A DNA stretch of 64,000 bases from Paralvinella palmiformis (GCA_025642065.1 JAODUP010000465.1:47501-111500); one strand, 5' to 3'; positions 35,306 to 48,719 are shown, numbered from the stretch's first letter. Notes: a model not told the origin generated them from the letters alone. Program-made: numbers and translations.

Positions 35306-37761
35306 GTAAGTTATCTGGATCAATCTGTTACAAGTCACTCACCCTGTGGCAACTTAATCTGGATCAATATGTCAACCTTTTACAAGCACATGGCATCTTT
35401 GCAATAAAAGCCATCCATTAAGATGACCCACTAGTACAATTTGGCTGAATATAAGCGTTGGGTGCTATCCCGAACATTTTGGGGATGTTGGCTATCTTGT
35501 AACTTAGAGCTGACAATCGAAGATTGATGTCTTACGGCAACTTTTGTGCACATGGTAGGCTAAATGGTAATGAAGCGCAGTCAAAGATGAAACACCCGTC
35601 AGATATGGCCATAGCGAGATTCGAACTCGGGTGGTATAGTGATCTGTGGTTCAACACGCTACCAACTAGACGACGAAAGGGCCCCGTACAGCTGGTGATG
35701 TTTTGATACTAAATTTAGAGTAATGACCTGTTTTGGATGACTCCCAACCAAATTAACTTTCATTTTCTTATTCGCTCTCTATTCAGTAGTTTGGTACTCT
35801 GACTCACTGAGTCATACACCGTTTTTGTTAATTGTAAAGTTTCAGTAGACCATTTATTTCAGATTAACAACAATTTACAATATAGGCGACTAATTTCTAA
35901 TAATTACCGGGGAAGTATTGGCGTATATTGTGGGAAGAGGTGAATTGTACAGTTAGTATTCTTATGTATGAAATGCGAAATGATTAATTAGCTGTCACAT
36001 GACTTTGACAGAATTAGCTCTGCGTCCTTGTTTGGGCGATGGACATGTACTTGTTAAGAAGTGGATATACTTAGCCTATTTACAACTGAACGTTATGCGT
36101 TTATTTAAGTGATCTACTGAACTGGGTTGAAACTGACCATAAAAAATAAACACGAAATTTAATTTTAGTAAGTTAAATTACACCTAAATCACCCCAGATA
36201 ATTGTGAATGAGTTGTGAGTCATTCACTGTTTAATGTCAGTTTTGAACTTACTGAAAAGAGAATAACAATTTTTAAGAGTTTTTATTCAATAATATTTGT
36301 TGTATTATTTTTCTGTTGGTGAATGAATTACTGTGACTACTCTAAATATCCAGTAAAATTTATTAACAGAAGCCTAGAGATATAACCATCTGGTGTTTAT
36401 CAACAAGAAATATGATGTAATTATATTATTAAACATATTTTCAATACAACTTATTATAAGTAAACAGATATATTTTTATGTTTTAGTGTTATTTGGCTTA
36501 TAATGTTATGCTTTAGGTAGTTTTCTCAAATTACGCAATTAGAGATGCATTATATATATATATATATATATATATATAATGTGAGTGACAGAGGGATAGG
36601 TTAATACTGATGTCATTTCTAAAAATAAACTTATTAGCTTGGTGTCTCATTCACAGTCTTACAATGGAATTGTTGGCGACTTTTTCAAATCATTCAGAGT
36701 GTTTGGTGGTAACATTTAATGTGGATGAAGTTAATATTTAATCAGTATATTGCATTTAATATTTAATAGCTTAACAATACGTCTTCATGGATAGTCCATT
36801 TAATACGGAGCGTCTTCATGGACAGTCCATTTATTGCGGAGCGTCTTCATTGGCAGTCCATTTATTGCGGAGCGTCTTCTTTGACAGTCCATTTATTGTG
36901 GAGCATCTTCTTTGACAGTCCATTTATTGTGGAACGTCTTCATTGACAGTCCATTTATTGTGGAACGTCTTCATTGACAGTCCATTTATTGTGGATCCGG
37001 TATAAAATTTGTGTTAACGTTGGTAGATGTCCATTGACTGAACATCCGCTGATAAATATATATATATAATATATTAATCTTCCAGTAGCCGAATTCTTCA
37101 TCACTGTAGCCTTGACCCAATGTTGGGGGCCTCTAATAGTGGCTAGAATAGAGTGAATAAATGTACTTTTGCTTGAAATTCCAGTGTAAGAGTACAAAAG
37201 GTCATAGGATACACAGCCAGCGTAATAGACCCAGACACCGTAATATACCCAGACCCAGTAACATACCCAGACACAGTAATATACCCAGGACACCTATGCT
37301 CTCACACAATAGCAGCTACAGATTTGAGGAGCTAGTTACTGGTCATTTAAATGCCATTTAGGTGAAGTTATCTGATGACATATGTTGTGTGTCAATGACA
37401 GTTGGTTGAACTTTGGACTGTTTTAATTCTACAAGACCTAAAAACAAATTTGAATCCTGATATCATGCTATAGGGAAGAGACAGAGTACAGTATAAAACA
37501 AGGAAGTTAATCAGCTTATCTAATTACATTTTGTATAATGATATTGTTTGTGTTTGTGGGGGGGGTCCTGACTACAAGACTATATTGAATTAACTTTTCA
37601 TTTTATTCTACGATTCCAAAACATACATGTTCATCAAATGTCATATGTGTGTGTGTGTGTGTGTGTGCGTGTGTGCGTTTCAACTTCTTGGACTATATAT
37701 ATGCGTGTTGGCGTGCACGCACGTAAAATGCAAGAGTTGCAAATATCCGTTATTTAACAAA

Positions 37762-37800
<39 letters not shown>

Positions 37801-39293
37801 TGACATAAGTTGGTATGAGGATCACAATTGCTCTTCTTGTGGTAAAAATGGGACTTTTAATATTTGCCTCAAGAATGGACTAATATTCTTTGCAGAATTA
37901 ACGTTGAACTTCTTTATTTTGATATAATTATTAGTTTTAGATTAGACTGGAAGTTGGGGATGATAGATCGATGTAATACACACAGACCCGGGTGTAACAC
38001 AGGAAGTAAAATATTAGCCTATTACACAGGTGTAACACAGGATGTAAAATATCAGCCTATTATATGTATCATAAATATTAGTCTATCAACTATTTCTGAC
38101 GTTAATTTCCATCTGACTGTTTTGTTCTGACATCAGAAGGTCAAGTGAGTTTGTCGGCAACATGGCTGTATAGCTAGGTATACATATAACTAAATAGCCA
38201 TCTAATGTTTTATTGTCTACCGGAGGCTCTAATTGTCACAGTATTTATAGGGAAAGTAAAAATATTTAAGTCTGGTAGCGTTTCACTCTAAATCTGTTAT
38301 TCCTACGAAGAACAGAGTATCACACACACACACACACACACTAGGACTCCTGGATAATGAGATTAAAACAATAGTGTCAGAACTTCATGCTCTTCCAGTT
38401 CATCAGATATTTATAATATAGAACACATTCTTCAAATGAGAAGCTTCACATTAAAGTAGGTTCCAGTTATATAGATTCTGCCATGTCTGTGAGAAATCTA
38501 GGGTATTGGATAATACTCTTTAGTAATGGAGAAACAGGTGAATTATATATGTAAGGATCTTTTGGGTAACCCCCCCCCCTCTCCCCAGGAGATCATGTAT
38601 TACGAGAACAGATTTCTCATAATCGTCAACATTGTTTCAATAATTGCTGGCTTTCTGTGATGTCAGAACGATTATGTTAAAGATGTAGCCTATAGTTGGC
38701 TTTCTCTGAATCTGGCATCATTACAGAAGAGAAGATGCTGTAAATCCGGCATACAGTTATCTAATATATATCTGTAATGACAGTGATGAGCCTACATTAT
38801 AATCAGAGTATGTTGTAGTATTTAATGCAGTGGCATTGCTAAACCAGATAAATCATTCATGACTTCATACACTGCAGTAAATAGCAGCAACATTGACCTT
38901 AATAACTGTCCAAAAAGTGAAATGGTTACGCATTCTTGTTCCGGTACAGACAGATGATAGTCATATTTAATTTTATCATTGTGTGAAGCAGTCTTTGATG
39001 ATACATGACCAAAGAGGCTGAAGACTTGTCAATGCTATACACAACATTCCGGCATGCAGCGCCTCCTTGCGTTCAGAAATAGACGAAGATGTCTTGTGTT
39101 GGACCACATTCCATACAAGATATCTTCTCGGTTCCATTTTTATTACAGCCATCAGTAATGGTTCTCTACAGTGTTACGCATCCTTTCTATAGCAGTCAGT
39201 AAATACTAACAGACATAATAATAATTACTTCGTTTGATAAGATAAACTACCTCCGACACTTCCACTTGAAAGATTAATGAATAAATTCAGCTA

Positions 39294-39329
<36 letters not shown>

Positions 39330-40626
39330 AAAGAAATATGGGTCAATCTTAGTCTGTACTCTTAGTCCCTAATTATGCTGTAAATTATACAAAATGATTG
39401 TTAGTACTGATGATGTTGATGATGATAACACCTGTTATTATCATCATCAACATCATCAAAGAAGGATGTCAACTGTTATCATCATCAAAGAAGGATGTCA
39501 ACTGTTATCATCATCAATATTATCAAAGAAGGATGTCAACTGTTATCATCATCAACATCATCAAAGGAGGATGTCAACTGTTATCATCATCAACATCATC
39601 AAAGGAGGATGTCAACTGTTATCATCATCAATATTATCAAAGAAGGATGTCAACTGTTATCATCATCAACATTATCAAAGAAGAATGTCAACTGTTATCA
39701 TCATCAACATTATCAAAGAAGGATGTCAACTGTTATCATCATCAACATTATCAAAGAAGGATGTCAACCAGGTAATCTTCACACTTGATGTGGAATAAAC
39801 ACTTGACCCCCAAACTGAGGATTTAACCAACAATAATATATCAGTGTGACAAGGCAGTACCTAGTCACAGTTGGGGCACCTCCGTGCTCTAGCGGTAGCG
39901 TGTTGGACCACAGATCACTACCACCTGAGTTCAAATCTCGGCGTGGGGCTATCTGAAGGTTGTTTCATCTTTGACTTCACTTTATTACCTTTGGAGGTCG
40001 CCCAGCCCATTTAGCCTACCATGTGCCCAAAATGGCCGTTAAACATCATCAGCATCTTCATCATCACCTAGTCATAGTCAATTCACACTAATTCAATCAG
40101 TTATTTTCTTTTGAATTGACGGTAGTTACATATCAGATCTGTAACCATACAATAATAGCAATTACTGCAAACTACTGCACAGAAAATTCTTAATAATTTG
40201 TTGACCATTTTCAAACACTTTCAAAAATAAATTTTTATTTGAAGCACAAAACAAATTTACAAATGAAGATATGAAGATGTAAATGAAATATATTTACTTG
40301 TGGATGATATCTTTATCATATACCACAATACTAAAAACGTCCTTATAGCTGAAAATCTCATTTTTAATAAGATATTATTACAAATACATATAATATTTTA
40401 TGATATTTCCTAAGTAAAACTTTTAACTTAAAAAGCTAAATCATAATGCAAACAGGTGACGAACTAGCTATACTTGTAACTCACATTATGATTGTAATAA
40501 AGGGATAAATCAGTCCATTTCAACAATAATGGTTGCTGCATTTCAATTCGTCATCGTTCTTATTTGCCTTAATAAAACACACCATTAATACAATTATTTA
40601 TTGATTATCAGTTCATTCTTTTACAT

Positions 40627-40663
<37 letters not shown>

Positions 40664-43600
40664 AATACTTGATAACATGGATATGTAGCAACTGATAGGT
40701 GAAACTTTTCAGGAATATATATATATATATATATAATGGTTATATATGAAGCGATCTAATAAAATGTGTAATAGTAATAATGATAATATTGATGATGGTA
40801 GCAGTTGACATCTGTCTTTAATGATGATAATAGTTGACATCCTTCTTTGATAATATTGATGATGGTAGCAGTTGACATCTGTCTTTGATGATTTTAATAG
40901 TTGACATCCTTTTTTGATAATATTGATGATGGTAGCAGTTGACATCTGTCTTTGATGATGATAATAGTTGACATCCTTCTTTGATAATATTGATGATGGT
41001 AGCAGTTGACATCGTCTTTGATGATGATAATAGTTGACATCCTTCTTTGATAATATTGATGATGGTAGCAGTTGACATCCGTCTCTGATGATGATAATAG
41101 TTGTCATCCTTCTTTGATAATATTGATGATGGTAGCAGTTGACATCCGTCTCTGATGATGATAACAGTTGACATCCTTCTTTGATAATATTGATGATGGT
41201 AGCAGTTGACATCCGTCTCTGATGATGATAACAGTTGACATCCTTCTTTGATAATATTGATGATGGTAGCAGTTGACATCCATCTTTGATGATGATAATA
41301 GTTGACATCCTTCTTTGATAATATTGATGATGGTAGCAGTTGACATCATTAGTAATGCCAGTCATTTTGTGTAATTTACAGCAGAAGCTAATGAGATAAG
41401 AGACTTAAAGATTGTTTCTTTCTTGGTTTGATGTTTGTGTTTAATTATATCAATTTAGAAGAATGCTGAACTCATTATATTGTATTTTGCAGCTATATAT
41501 TTATCAGTGAAGTAAATGATTGCAACCAAAAAAAAATGTTCTCCATTGCTAGCTACAACAATAATTTAACTCATTTAAAACAACAAACCAGAAATATGTG
41601 TGAGTGTTTGAGTGGAAAGAAATCTGCTATTACAGAGTAATATGATTGATGTCTTAACCTTTAAGGCCCACTAAGACTTAACCCCAATACTAGCATCTAT
41701 GAATTTGGCCACATTCTTCCATTACCAGTAGATCTCAATGTTTCGTTAATTAGTGTTATCATTGATGGTAACCATATATATTTCTCGGGCTATAGACACA
41801 AACTTTAAATTAAAATGAACAGCCCACCAACACTAAAGAGAACATTTCTATGAAAGATCTCAAAACAATACTGTGAGATGGGCATATCATTTGTCATTCA
41901 GAATCCTATTTTGGCACATAGAGAGCTCAGAAATATGACAGGTATCTCACAAAGACAAGTCAAAGGCAACAGTGTTTATGTAGACCATTAATAATTTATT
42001 AGCAATGATAGTGATCACTACATGAAAGAATTATACTGATTGTTTAGAATTTGAAGTTGTTTCATCAATAAGTTAAAAAGAATATCACAAAATATGGCAA
42101 CTGAATCAATATTTGAACCATTATGCTCACCATATGCTCAAGCTCTGCAATATTAATTTCAAAATCATCCAAGCATTTATAATAATTTAATAATAATAAT
42201 TACTTGCTGGTTTGTTTGTTCAGATATTTTGGTTTATAAAAAATGATCTGACCAACAGATCATCGCACTCCACTCCGCATTGACCGCGACCCTGGCTCTA
42301 ATTGGTCAGATCCAGACGTAGGCACTTGCCTGTATCCCCGCTCAAACAAGCACCATAACCGTACCTTCCTAACACTGCCATGCTCAGTGTGTTTTTACAC
42401 CTGTTGAAATGATTGAACAGGTCAGAAAATAATTAAGTTTTGTTTCTCCAAATGGAGGCATTTGAAAATATATAATGTCTGATTCATTACAATAATTATC
42501 ATCCTATCTGATAGAGTCAGAATTAGAGGTTTTAACATAGATTATAGTTGATAAATAATAACATTATAATAGCGGACAAAATGTTTGTATATTGCTGAAT
42601 TTAGGATCTCATTAATGACATTAGAATTTAGCCACAATACACAAGCTGACTACATTGTGGCTATAACATGACATTGTTTATTATTTGTTTCTCGAACCAT
42701 AATTGATATTATATCTAATTGTGTTGATGATTTTGTGTCTTTCAAACTTTAATGATTGCCGAAATATAAGTTTTGACGCTTGGCATCACGTTTTGGTCAG
42801 GTTGAATTATTTATATGTTAAATTCATATATGGATAGGTTGATAGACTAAACTTAATAAATTACTGTACATTCGGTTTAAATGTAAATGTTAAGTTCAGA
42901 GCAACTTCGTTAAATTTATTCAGAACATAATTAACTGATTATAGCTTTTTATAGAGTTCTACAGTGATAGTTGTTTCAAGGATATTTCTCAGTCCATTAT
43001 ATGTTGACTACACATGACTGATCATTCATTTTCAGTATGGAGGTCGTTTGGCATGGTGAGTTTGATCGGCTGTTTCAGACATTTCCAGATTCATGGACAC
43101 TCGGACCAACAACTGCTCCTCCAGTAAACAGCCAATTCAGTATGTTCCAAGACAGTGCCAAAGTGCGCTTTTCTTGTCAAGTAGGTTTTTCTTATGTTTT
43201 CATATCTTTGATGCCATTTCATTATTATTTTTATTACAAAACCTTGAAACTAATTCACAAAGTATATGGTATTATGTTATTCAGACAAAGTCTTCCATCT
43301 GTCATTGCGAGTTATCTGGGAGGAGCAATTATGGCAATTCTCCAAACATGTAATTCAGTTGAAAAGATTTAGTGTTTGAGCTGGCTCTACTAAAGATCTC
43401 AATATTTACATGTCCCTCAGGTACAGGTGATAAAAGAGAACAAGAATAGATATATTGTAGATGATTAATTATTGTAGGAAGAACATATTATTGTCCATCT
43501 TATATCATATATGTTGTCTTTGAACAGCACATAAAATTATCAACATACCTCAGCATCGGTATCAGTCATATAGAGAAATGGACATATTCTTAATTATGTG

Positions 43601-44098
43601 CTAAAAAATATTAATTGTTTTAACATTGTGAACATTTGCATCTAATTGGTTCCATAATTTAACACTCTTAATACTAATTGGCATTAAGTCTTACAAAATT
43701 TTAAATAAAAATCTACTTTTTTACTATTCTAAATTCGCTGAAGACGATTAATGTTATAATCAAATATGCCATTTATAACAGGGAGTTACAATAGTCTATA
43801 CGAGATGTAACAAAGGCATGGACTACAGTTACAAGTGCTTCTTGTATCAAGAATGCTCTTAAACAGTGGATATTCTTAAGATGGTAGTAGGCAAAATAAC
43901 CCCTAGATCTTTTACCGACCCATTAGGGGTAATGGAAGATGCATTCATCTGTAATGCTGATGTCTCTGGGGATTTAACACAATATATAATATTTGTTTTA
44001 TTATCATTTAGTCTTAGAAGATTTTGAGTCATCCATAGCAATACCATGTTCTAAATTCTTCAAGGAAGAGGAGAAATTTAACTCATTGTCAGGATCCA

Positions 44099-44134
<36 letters not shown>

Positions 44135-47100
44135 TATATGTGTCATCATAAGACTAGTGATATTTATAACAACATATCGCTGCGGAATGATCCCAAGAGG
44201 ACGGGTATACATTGTGAAAACCATAGGACCAAGAACTGAACCCTGTGGTACACCAAATAACAAAAACTGAATGTCAGATAAAAGAACCATGAACAGACAC
44301 TCTCTGGGAGCGTTGTTCTAGACAGGATATAAACCATTCAAATACTTTACCTGACAGACCAAACATGTCTTTTAACTTAGAGAAAAGTACATTATGGTCA
44401 ACTGTATCAAATGCAGCAGACAGGTCCAGAAGAACAAGTATTACTGGCTTACCTTGATCAATTGACATCATAATATAATTTTTCACCCTAACCAAGGCTG
44501 TTTCAGTGCTGTGACCACTTTTATAGGCAGACTGTAGTGATTCAATTAAGGTTTATTATTGATTAATATTTGTTTAGATGGAAAGCATTACTGCCCTTTC
44601 TATAACTTTAGATAAAAATGTAATATTTTAAATATGTCTGTAATGGTTTAGAATATTACAGTCCAAACTGTGGGTTTTTTATTAATGGTTTTACAAGGGC
44701 AGCTTTCATGGATTTTTAGAAAACACCAAGAGATACTGATTTATTAACTATCATTGAATGTTCCGATAAGCCCAATTACAGACACTCTGTCATAAGCTGT
44801 GTAGGCATAGGGTCAACTGCACAGAAAACATTAAATGACCGTTTCAGCAACTGTCTGATATCAATCTCTGTAAAAGGCTCAAATGTATCCATCATGGATA
44901 TGCAGCACTTTTCTACCAATGGCTTACCCTGTGATAAGTTGCTGGAAAGGAACCCACTATGTATATTTAATATCTTTTGACAAAAGAAGTTATTAAAACA
45001 ATGGGCCCATATCTTTAGCTGAGTTGATAATATTTGGAAGGACAGTCTGACTTTTATGCAATTCCTTATTCACAACACTGAAAACAATCATTTGATTTCC
45101 TTTAGATGTTTTGATCAAGGGTATTTTTAACTTCAATTTTTAAATTCAATTTTTCTGTAGACAAAATCATGAAATTATGCTAGCCATGAAGTAATTTGGC
45201 ATTCTGCTCATTGTGAAGTATTTATTCAGTGTATAGATAAATTAACTAATCATATCAGTATCACATTCTTTAGCTATAAAACTGCAAGGTATATACAAAT
45301 CAGGTAGTGGTTCTAAATCTCTTCCAGTTTTGGAGAAAAAAATGCAACTTATAAACAAAACTTATAATTAAACTTATGTTAAGAGCAGCCCACTTTAACT
45401 TATTGGCACTGCACTGCAATCTGTCGAATCTTCGTTTTACCAATTAAGGGGCCTCAATAATTGCATTTATATTAAGAATCTGATGAAAATATTTTCTAAA
45501 TCACATTATTTATGGAATTGGAAGTTGTTTTTTATTTGGTGACTGATAACTTCATGGCAGGCTAGTGTGTACGAGACATTTCCTTTTCCTCACAGAACTG
45601 CAGTAGAGCTTGGACATCTATGAAGGGTCGAGTTGGCTTCTGGTTTCATTTGGAGAGAGATACTCAGAAGGGAGAAGTGTTATTTAAGTTATATGGACAA
45701 CAGTGTCAGCGATGTCCTAATGCTGATTTCAGCCACGCAATGTGGTATCCTGAGGAGGTGGTTAAGGTGAGTGTAATAAATTACCAGCACACTCCGTTTG
45801 ATCAGCAAATACAGCATTCATATAACTGTCTGGATCTTCTTTGATCTAGATCATTATAGCTCTATCGAGCATCTTTTTACTGACATTCTGCACTCTCTGT
45901 GATGTGGACTCTTTTATGTGGACTCTGTGATTTGAAATATATGATATGGACTATGTAATGTAGACTGTGATGTGGGATGTGGACTCTGTGACATTGACTC
46001 TGTGACTTTGACTCTGTAATGTAGATCCTGTAATGTGAATTCTGTGATGTAACTCTAAGATGTGGACTGTTGAATATTTAAATAAACTTTTTATCAGGAT
46101 GAGGTGAATGAGTAAAAGGAGATAATAGTAAATGACATGTTTGTACCAATCTACCACTATGCCCTACTCACTCACTAACTCACTCACTCACTCATGATTT
46201 GGTGTTCTGATACTACAGTGGACATTGTTCTGCAAATCTCCAAACTGTGGGTTCAATTCATAGTTGTGTTATTGGGATGTTCTCTCGGGAGTGCCCTTTA
46301 GGTCACATCTACAAGGTATGACTAATGTCATGGCTAAATAAACCACCTACTTACTCACCCGCTTACTCACTCATTCACTTCTGGTTCACTGAGGACATAA
46401 AATTATACATACATGATGTAAAGTCGACCTTAGTGATGTAGATCATTGAAAAGAAGACGAGTGATTTACAAAATGTCTTAACATTCACTAGTACACTTCC
46501 ACATGAAGTAGGGCATGTTTTCATATAAAAAGAACCACCTAGGCTTCACTAATCATGATTTTCATACATCCAATAAACGTGAAGGTGAATGGAGCAGTTG
46601 CCAGTTCAGGTAGTTTTCCCAAATGTTCGCTAGGTGCACCGTATAATTAGATCTAGCACAATGTCATATGTTTGTCATTTCTATTGTATGATGCCAGCAC
46701 TAATAAGCTGTCATATTGGTATCATTACATAATATACTGCTAGGGGAGTTGGCCATTTGGCCTTATTCCACAGATGTGACCACAATTGAAGCTATAAGCA
46801 AACCAATCTCATTTACTGATGTTATCAATACATTAAGCTCAGTTTTTACAAGTGGATAATTTTGTTCAGTATTACAGTTGTATCATTTGCAGAAATGTTG
46901 ACAGGTTTTTGTATCAGTTCAAGTTGTTTAGCCTTGGTGGTAGTCACACCTGGGACAACGTATGGGCTATTAGAGACAAATCTCATAAATATATTCTTAT
47001 GAACTGGATGTGAATCAACAATAAGCAGGTTTACAGTCTAGTGTCATTGTGTGAGTAGTCACATGTTTAACTTTCTGAGAATAAAGCGTGTGCCTGATAG

Positions 47101-47974
47101 AATGAAAATATCAGTAAGCTAATCATCGCAATTAATGTAGAGTGACACAGAATAAATATTGATTTTAAATTATCAGTACATGTTATTTGGCATGAATACT
47201 TAATAATTAATTATGTGGTGCTGTAATATCCATATATTTGTGGACCTTAAATTTAATGGGTTTTTAATTTTTTTTAAATATTTGTGTATTTTTAATTTCA
47301 TGCTTGATGATTGAATGGTACTGGTTCATTTATAGTAACATAAGAATTAAAAACCTCATGATCATTAAATGTCACTGTTTTTTGGACCTTGTAAAAATCA
47401 AGAGGTTAATTAATATCGTATGTATATTAATATCGTATGGTGGTTACATTATTTATACAAATATTTGCTAACAACATAACACATGTATTTAATTATAAGC
47501 AGACTTTCCCCAGCAACATGCTTAAATACTGTAAACAAGAATAATGTTAAATATTCAGAAGAATGTTAAATATTCGATTTAGTATGCTGAAGCAAGACCA
47601 GATTATTTTAATGTGATCAGTTCACAAAAAAAGAAATGGCTTGGAGTCTTCTTTAAAACGGGATAATTATTATATATTTATCAATCAAATTAATATGAAA
47701 TATGAAATGCATAATTTTACTCATCATATCATTGCATAAATCAACATAAAAACAAGAAGCCTCAGTCACTCCTTTAAATATTTTATTTTGCTTTTCTTTC
47801 CATAATTAGGTGATAGAGAATTTGTACAATAGAATTGGTACAGTCCATTATGGTTTTGTGTTACCACCAATCCGAATTGATCGACGGACAGGCAAGCCAC
47901 GAGCTCAGCATGATTCAAAACTGTGTCAAGCCTGTAAAGATGGCATATGTCAGGAAGGCTGGACCTTGAAATAA
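35049..47974 (+). CDS. 3CxxC zinc-finger protein, RTP/ZAR1-like (4 coding exons)
   Basis: Joined exons 35049-35305, 43036-43180, 45596-45766 and 47810-47974 give 738 bases, 245 residues plus TAA. All junctions are GT-AG and phases match (2, 0, 0). Residues 1-86 are Pro/Met/Ala/Val-rich and look disordered. Residues about 125-240 form the 3CxxC zinc-binding module: C133-Q-N-C136, C171-Q-R-C174 and C230-Q-A-C233 with an extra C238. The first CxxC straddles an exon junction, which supports that join. A motif AMWYPEEVVKVIENLYNRIG lies between the second and third pairs. The family includes vertebrate receptor-transporting proteins (receptor trafficking; RTP4 binds viral RNA) and ZAR1 (binds mRNA). 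No C-terminal membrane helix follows the last cysteines, unlike classical RTPs, so a soluble, possibly RNA-binding role is an inference. Start: ATG at 35049 is followed at once by a second ATG (35052). Confidence 0.85.
35521..35685 (-). mobile_element. SINE family A copy in intron 1 of the 3CxxC gene
   Basis: Inverted: GATGTCTTACGGCAACTTTTG, GTGCACATGGTAGGCTAAAT, the B box CGAGATTCGAACTCGG and a head ending near AAAGGGCCCCG. Confidence 0.8.
36551..36578. repeat. (TA)n microsatellite
   Basis: About 14 TA units. Similar tracts in the window: 37769-37798, 39295-39325, 40628-40661, 40717-40735, 44101-44131, 49084-49102. Confidence 0.9.
36780..36996. repeat. 31 bp minisatellite, seven copies
   Basis: GCGTCTTCATGGACAGTCCA plus TTTATTGCGGA; later copies have GTGGAAC instead of GCGGAGC. 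Confidence 0.92.
39430..39768 (+). repeat. 38 bp minisatellite, direct orientation
   Basis: TGTCAACTGTTATCATCATC plus AACATCATCAAAGGAGGA, about nine copies (one short). 38 is not divisible by three, yet all three + frames are open, so each frame reads three units before repeating. Confidence 0.92.
39872..40065 (+). mobile_element. SINE family A, full length, with TSD
   Basis: Head GTGCTCTAGCGGTAGCGTG, B-box-like GAGTTCAAATCTC, body CCCATTTAGCCTACCATGTG, tail GGCCGTTAAACATCATCAGC. It is flanked by ACCTAGTCAYAGT at 39859-39871 and 40066-40078 (one mismatch in 13). Confidence 0.9.
40781..41347 (-). repeat. 67 bp higher-order minisatellite, inverted relative to 39430-39768
   Basis: The - strand carries the same AAAGAAGGATGTCAACT-TATCATCATCAA sequence as the 39.4 kb array. 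Here a 38 bp and a 29 bp version alternate as a 67 bp unit, about 8.4 copies. Confidence 0.92.
43036..43180 (+). CDS. 3CxxC gene, coding exon 2
   Basis: The acceptor is tcattttcag and the donor CAA|GTAGGT. The first base completes a Cys codon begun in exon 1. It encodes residues 86-134, including WHGEFDRLFQTFPDSWTL, a typical lead-in to a 3CxxC domain, and ends in FSCQ with the first zinc cysteine. Confidence 0.85.
43690..45060 (-). pseudogene. CR1/L2-like LINE reverse transcriptase remnant
   Basis: From 45060 down: FEPFTEIDIRQLL-like and CAVDPMPTQLMTE (RT N part), then GKPVILVLLDLSAAFDTVDH, FEWFISCLEQRSQRVSV, FGVPQGSVLGPMVFTMY, a (TA)n tract where the YADD box should be, then WMTQNLLRLNDNKTNIIYC and VKDLGVIL. 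Several frame breaks; the catalytic Asp pair is lost. It lies between exons 2 and 3 of the 3CxxC gene. Confidence 0.85.
45596..45766 (+). CDS. 3CxxC gene, coding exon 3
   Basis: The acceptor is ttttcctcacag and the donor AAG|GTGAGT; 57 codons, phase 0 at both ends. It starts NCSRAWTSMKGRVGFWF, giving the second cysteine of the first CxxC, then the CQRC pair, and ends PEEVVK. It is the core of the domain. Confidence 0.9.
45898..46075. repeat. Imperfect short tandem repeat
   Basis: GATGTGGACTCTGTGAC-like units with variable spacing, about ten, in the last intron of the 3CxxC gene. Confidence 0.6.
46185..46350 (+). mobile_element. SINE-like fragment, family D
   Basis: GTGGGTTCAATTCATAGTTG (degenerate B box), TTGGGATGTTCTCTCGGGAG and an end ATGGCTAAATAAACCAC parallel to the 4767 element. 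Confidence 0.4.
47810..47974 (+). CDS. 3CxxC gene, last coding exon
   Basis: The acceptor is cataattag, phase 0, 54 codons and TAA. It starts VIENLYNRIGTVHYGF, passes a basic stretch (RIDRRTGKPR) and carries the last cysteines in LCQACKDGICQEGW. The protein stops four residues after that Trp-containing end (GWTLK). Confidence 0.88.
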   Translation: MIENLYNRIGTVHYGFVLPPIRIDRRTGKPRAQHDSKLCQACKDGICQEGWTLK

Positions 47975-48713
47975 TTCTCTTGATCTCTTTATTTGTGCCA
48001 TGAAACAGGTTTTATTTTCGTAGTTGGCATTTGGTTTGTTTTGTTTCAAATAATTTAATTAATATTTTGTCCTGAAATCCAACACATAAACACAATTACA
48101 ACATCTCATCATGCAACGTAAGTATTTTTAGTTGTCCATTTAAGTTAAGTCTGCACAGAGAGACGATGCTAATGAGGTAAGAGTGATTAGGTAAATACGT
48201 TGCTGGATGAGATGCGTATCATGTAGTACCTGTCTGCATCCATTTCTTGAAAGTGAAATCTCTTGTGATTTACAAGTACCATGTCTGAATTAGCTCTATT
48301 AGTTGTATAACCAATCATTTCAGTGATTCAAATTAGTTTTGAAACTTGTGTTATTTTAGATGTGCATTCGAGATGATGCTGTCTGTCTTATTGTCATCGT
48401 GTTCCATCCATATATATTATATATGGTCTCATTATAATGTTTCCATTTAAAACATTCGTTACAAATCTCTATGATGAAGTATCAACTATTTTCGTGTGGC
48501 ATATTGATCAAGTGATACAAGTAATAATATTTACATCTGTGTGGCGTGTTTTTAATTGAATGATTGATTGTGTTCTGTTTCCACAAGAAACACAAGTATA
48601 CATATTTTTATATGCACTTTGTGAACCAGTTGAATAAGCTTCCAGCTTTGGGGGTAGGTCATCTGACCATTGTATGGGAAAGTTTGATAATACTTTAAAG
48701 ATGTGTGCCTTTG

Positions 48714-48719
48714 AATAAA
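48714..48719 (+). terminator. Candidate poly(A) signal of the 3CxxC gene
   Basis: AATAAA lies 740 bases past the stop codon, in an AT-rich stretch with no other recognisable feature. Position and motif fit a 3' UTR end; use is not shown by the sequence. Confidence 0.4.

Noticed and set aside
40709..41365. 218-codon - strand frame with a KKDVNCYHHQ-like repeat
   Set aside because: Product of a 67 bp minisatellite; all frames are open, as expected of the repeat rather than selection.
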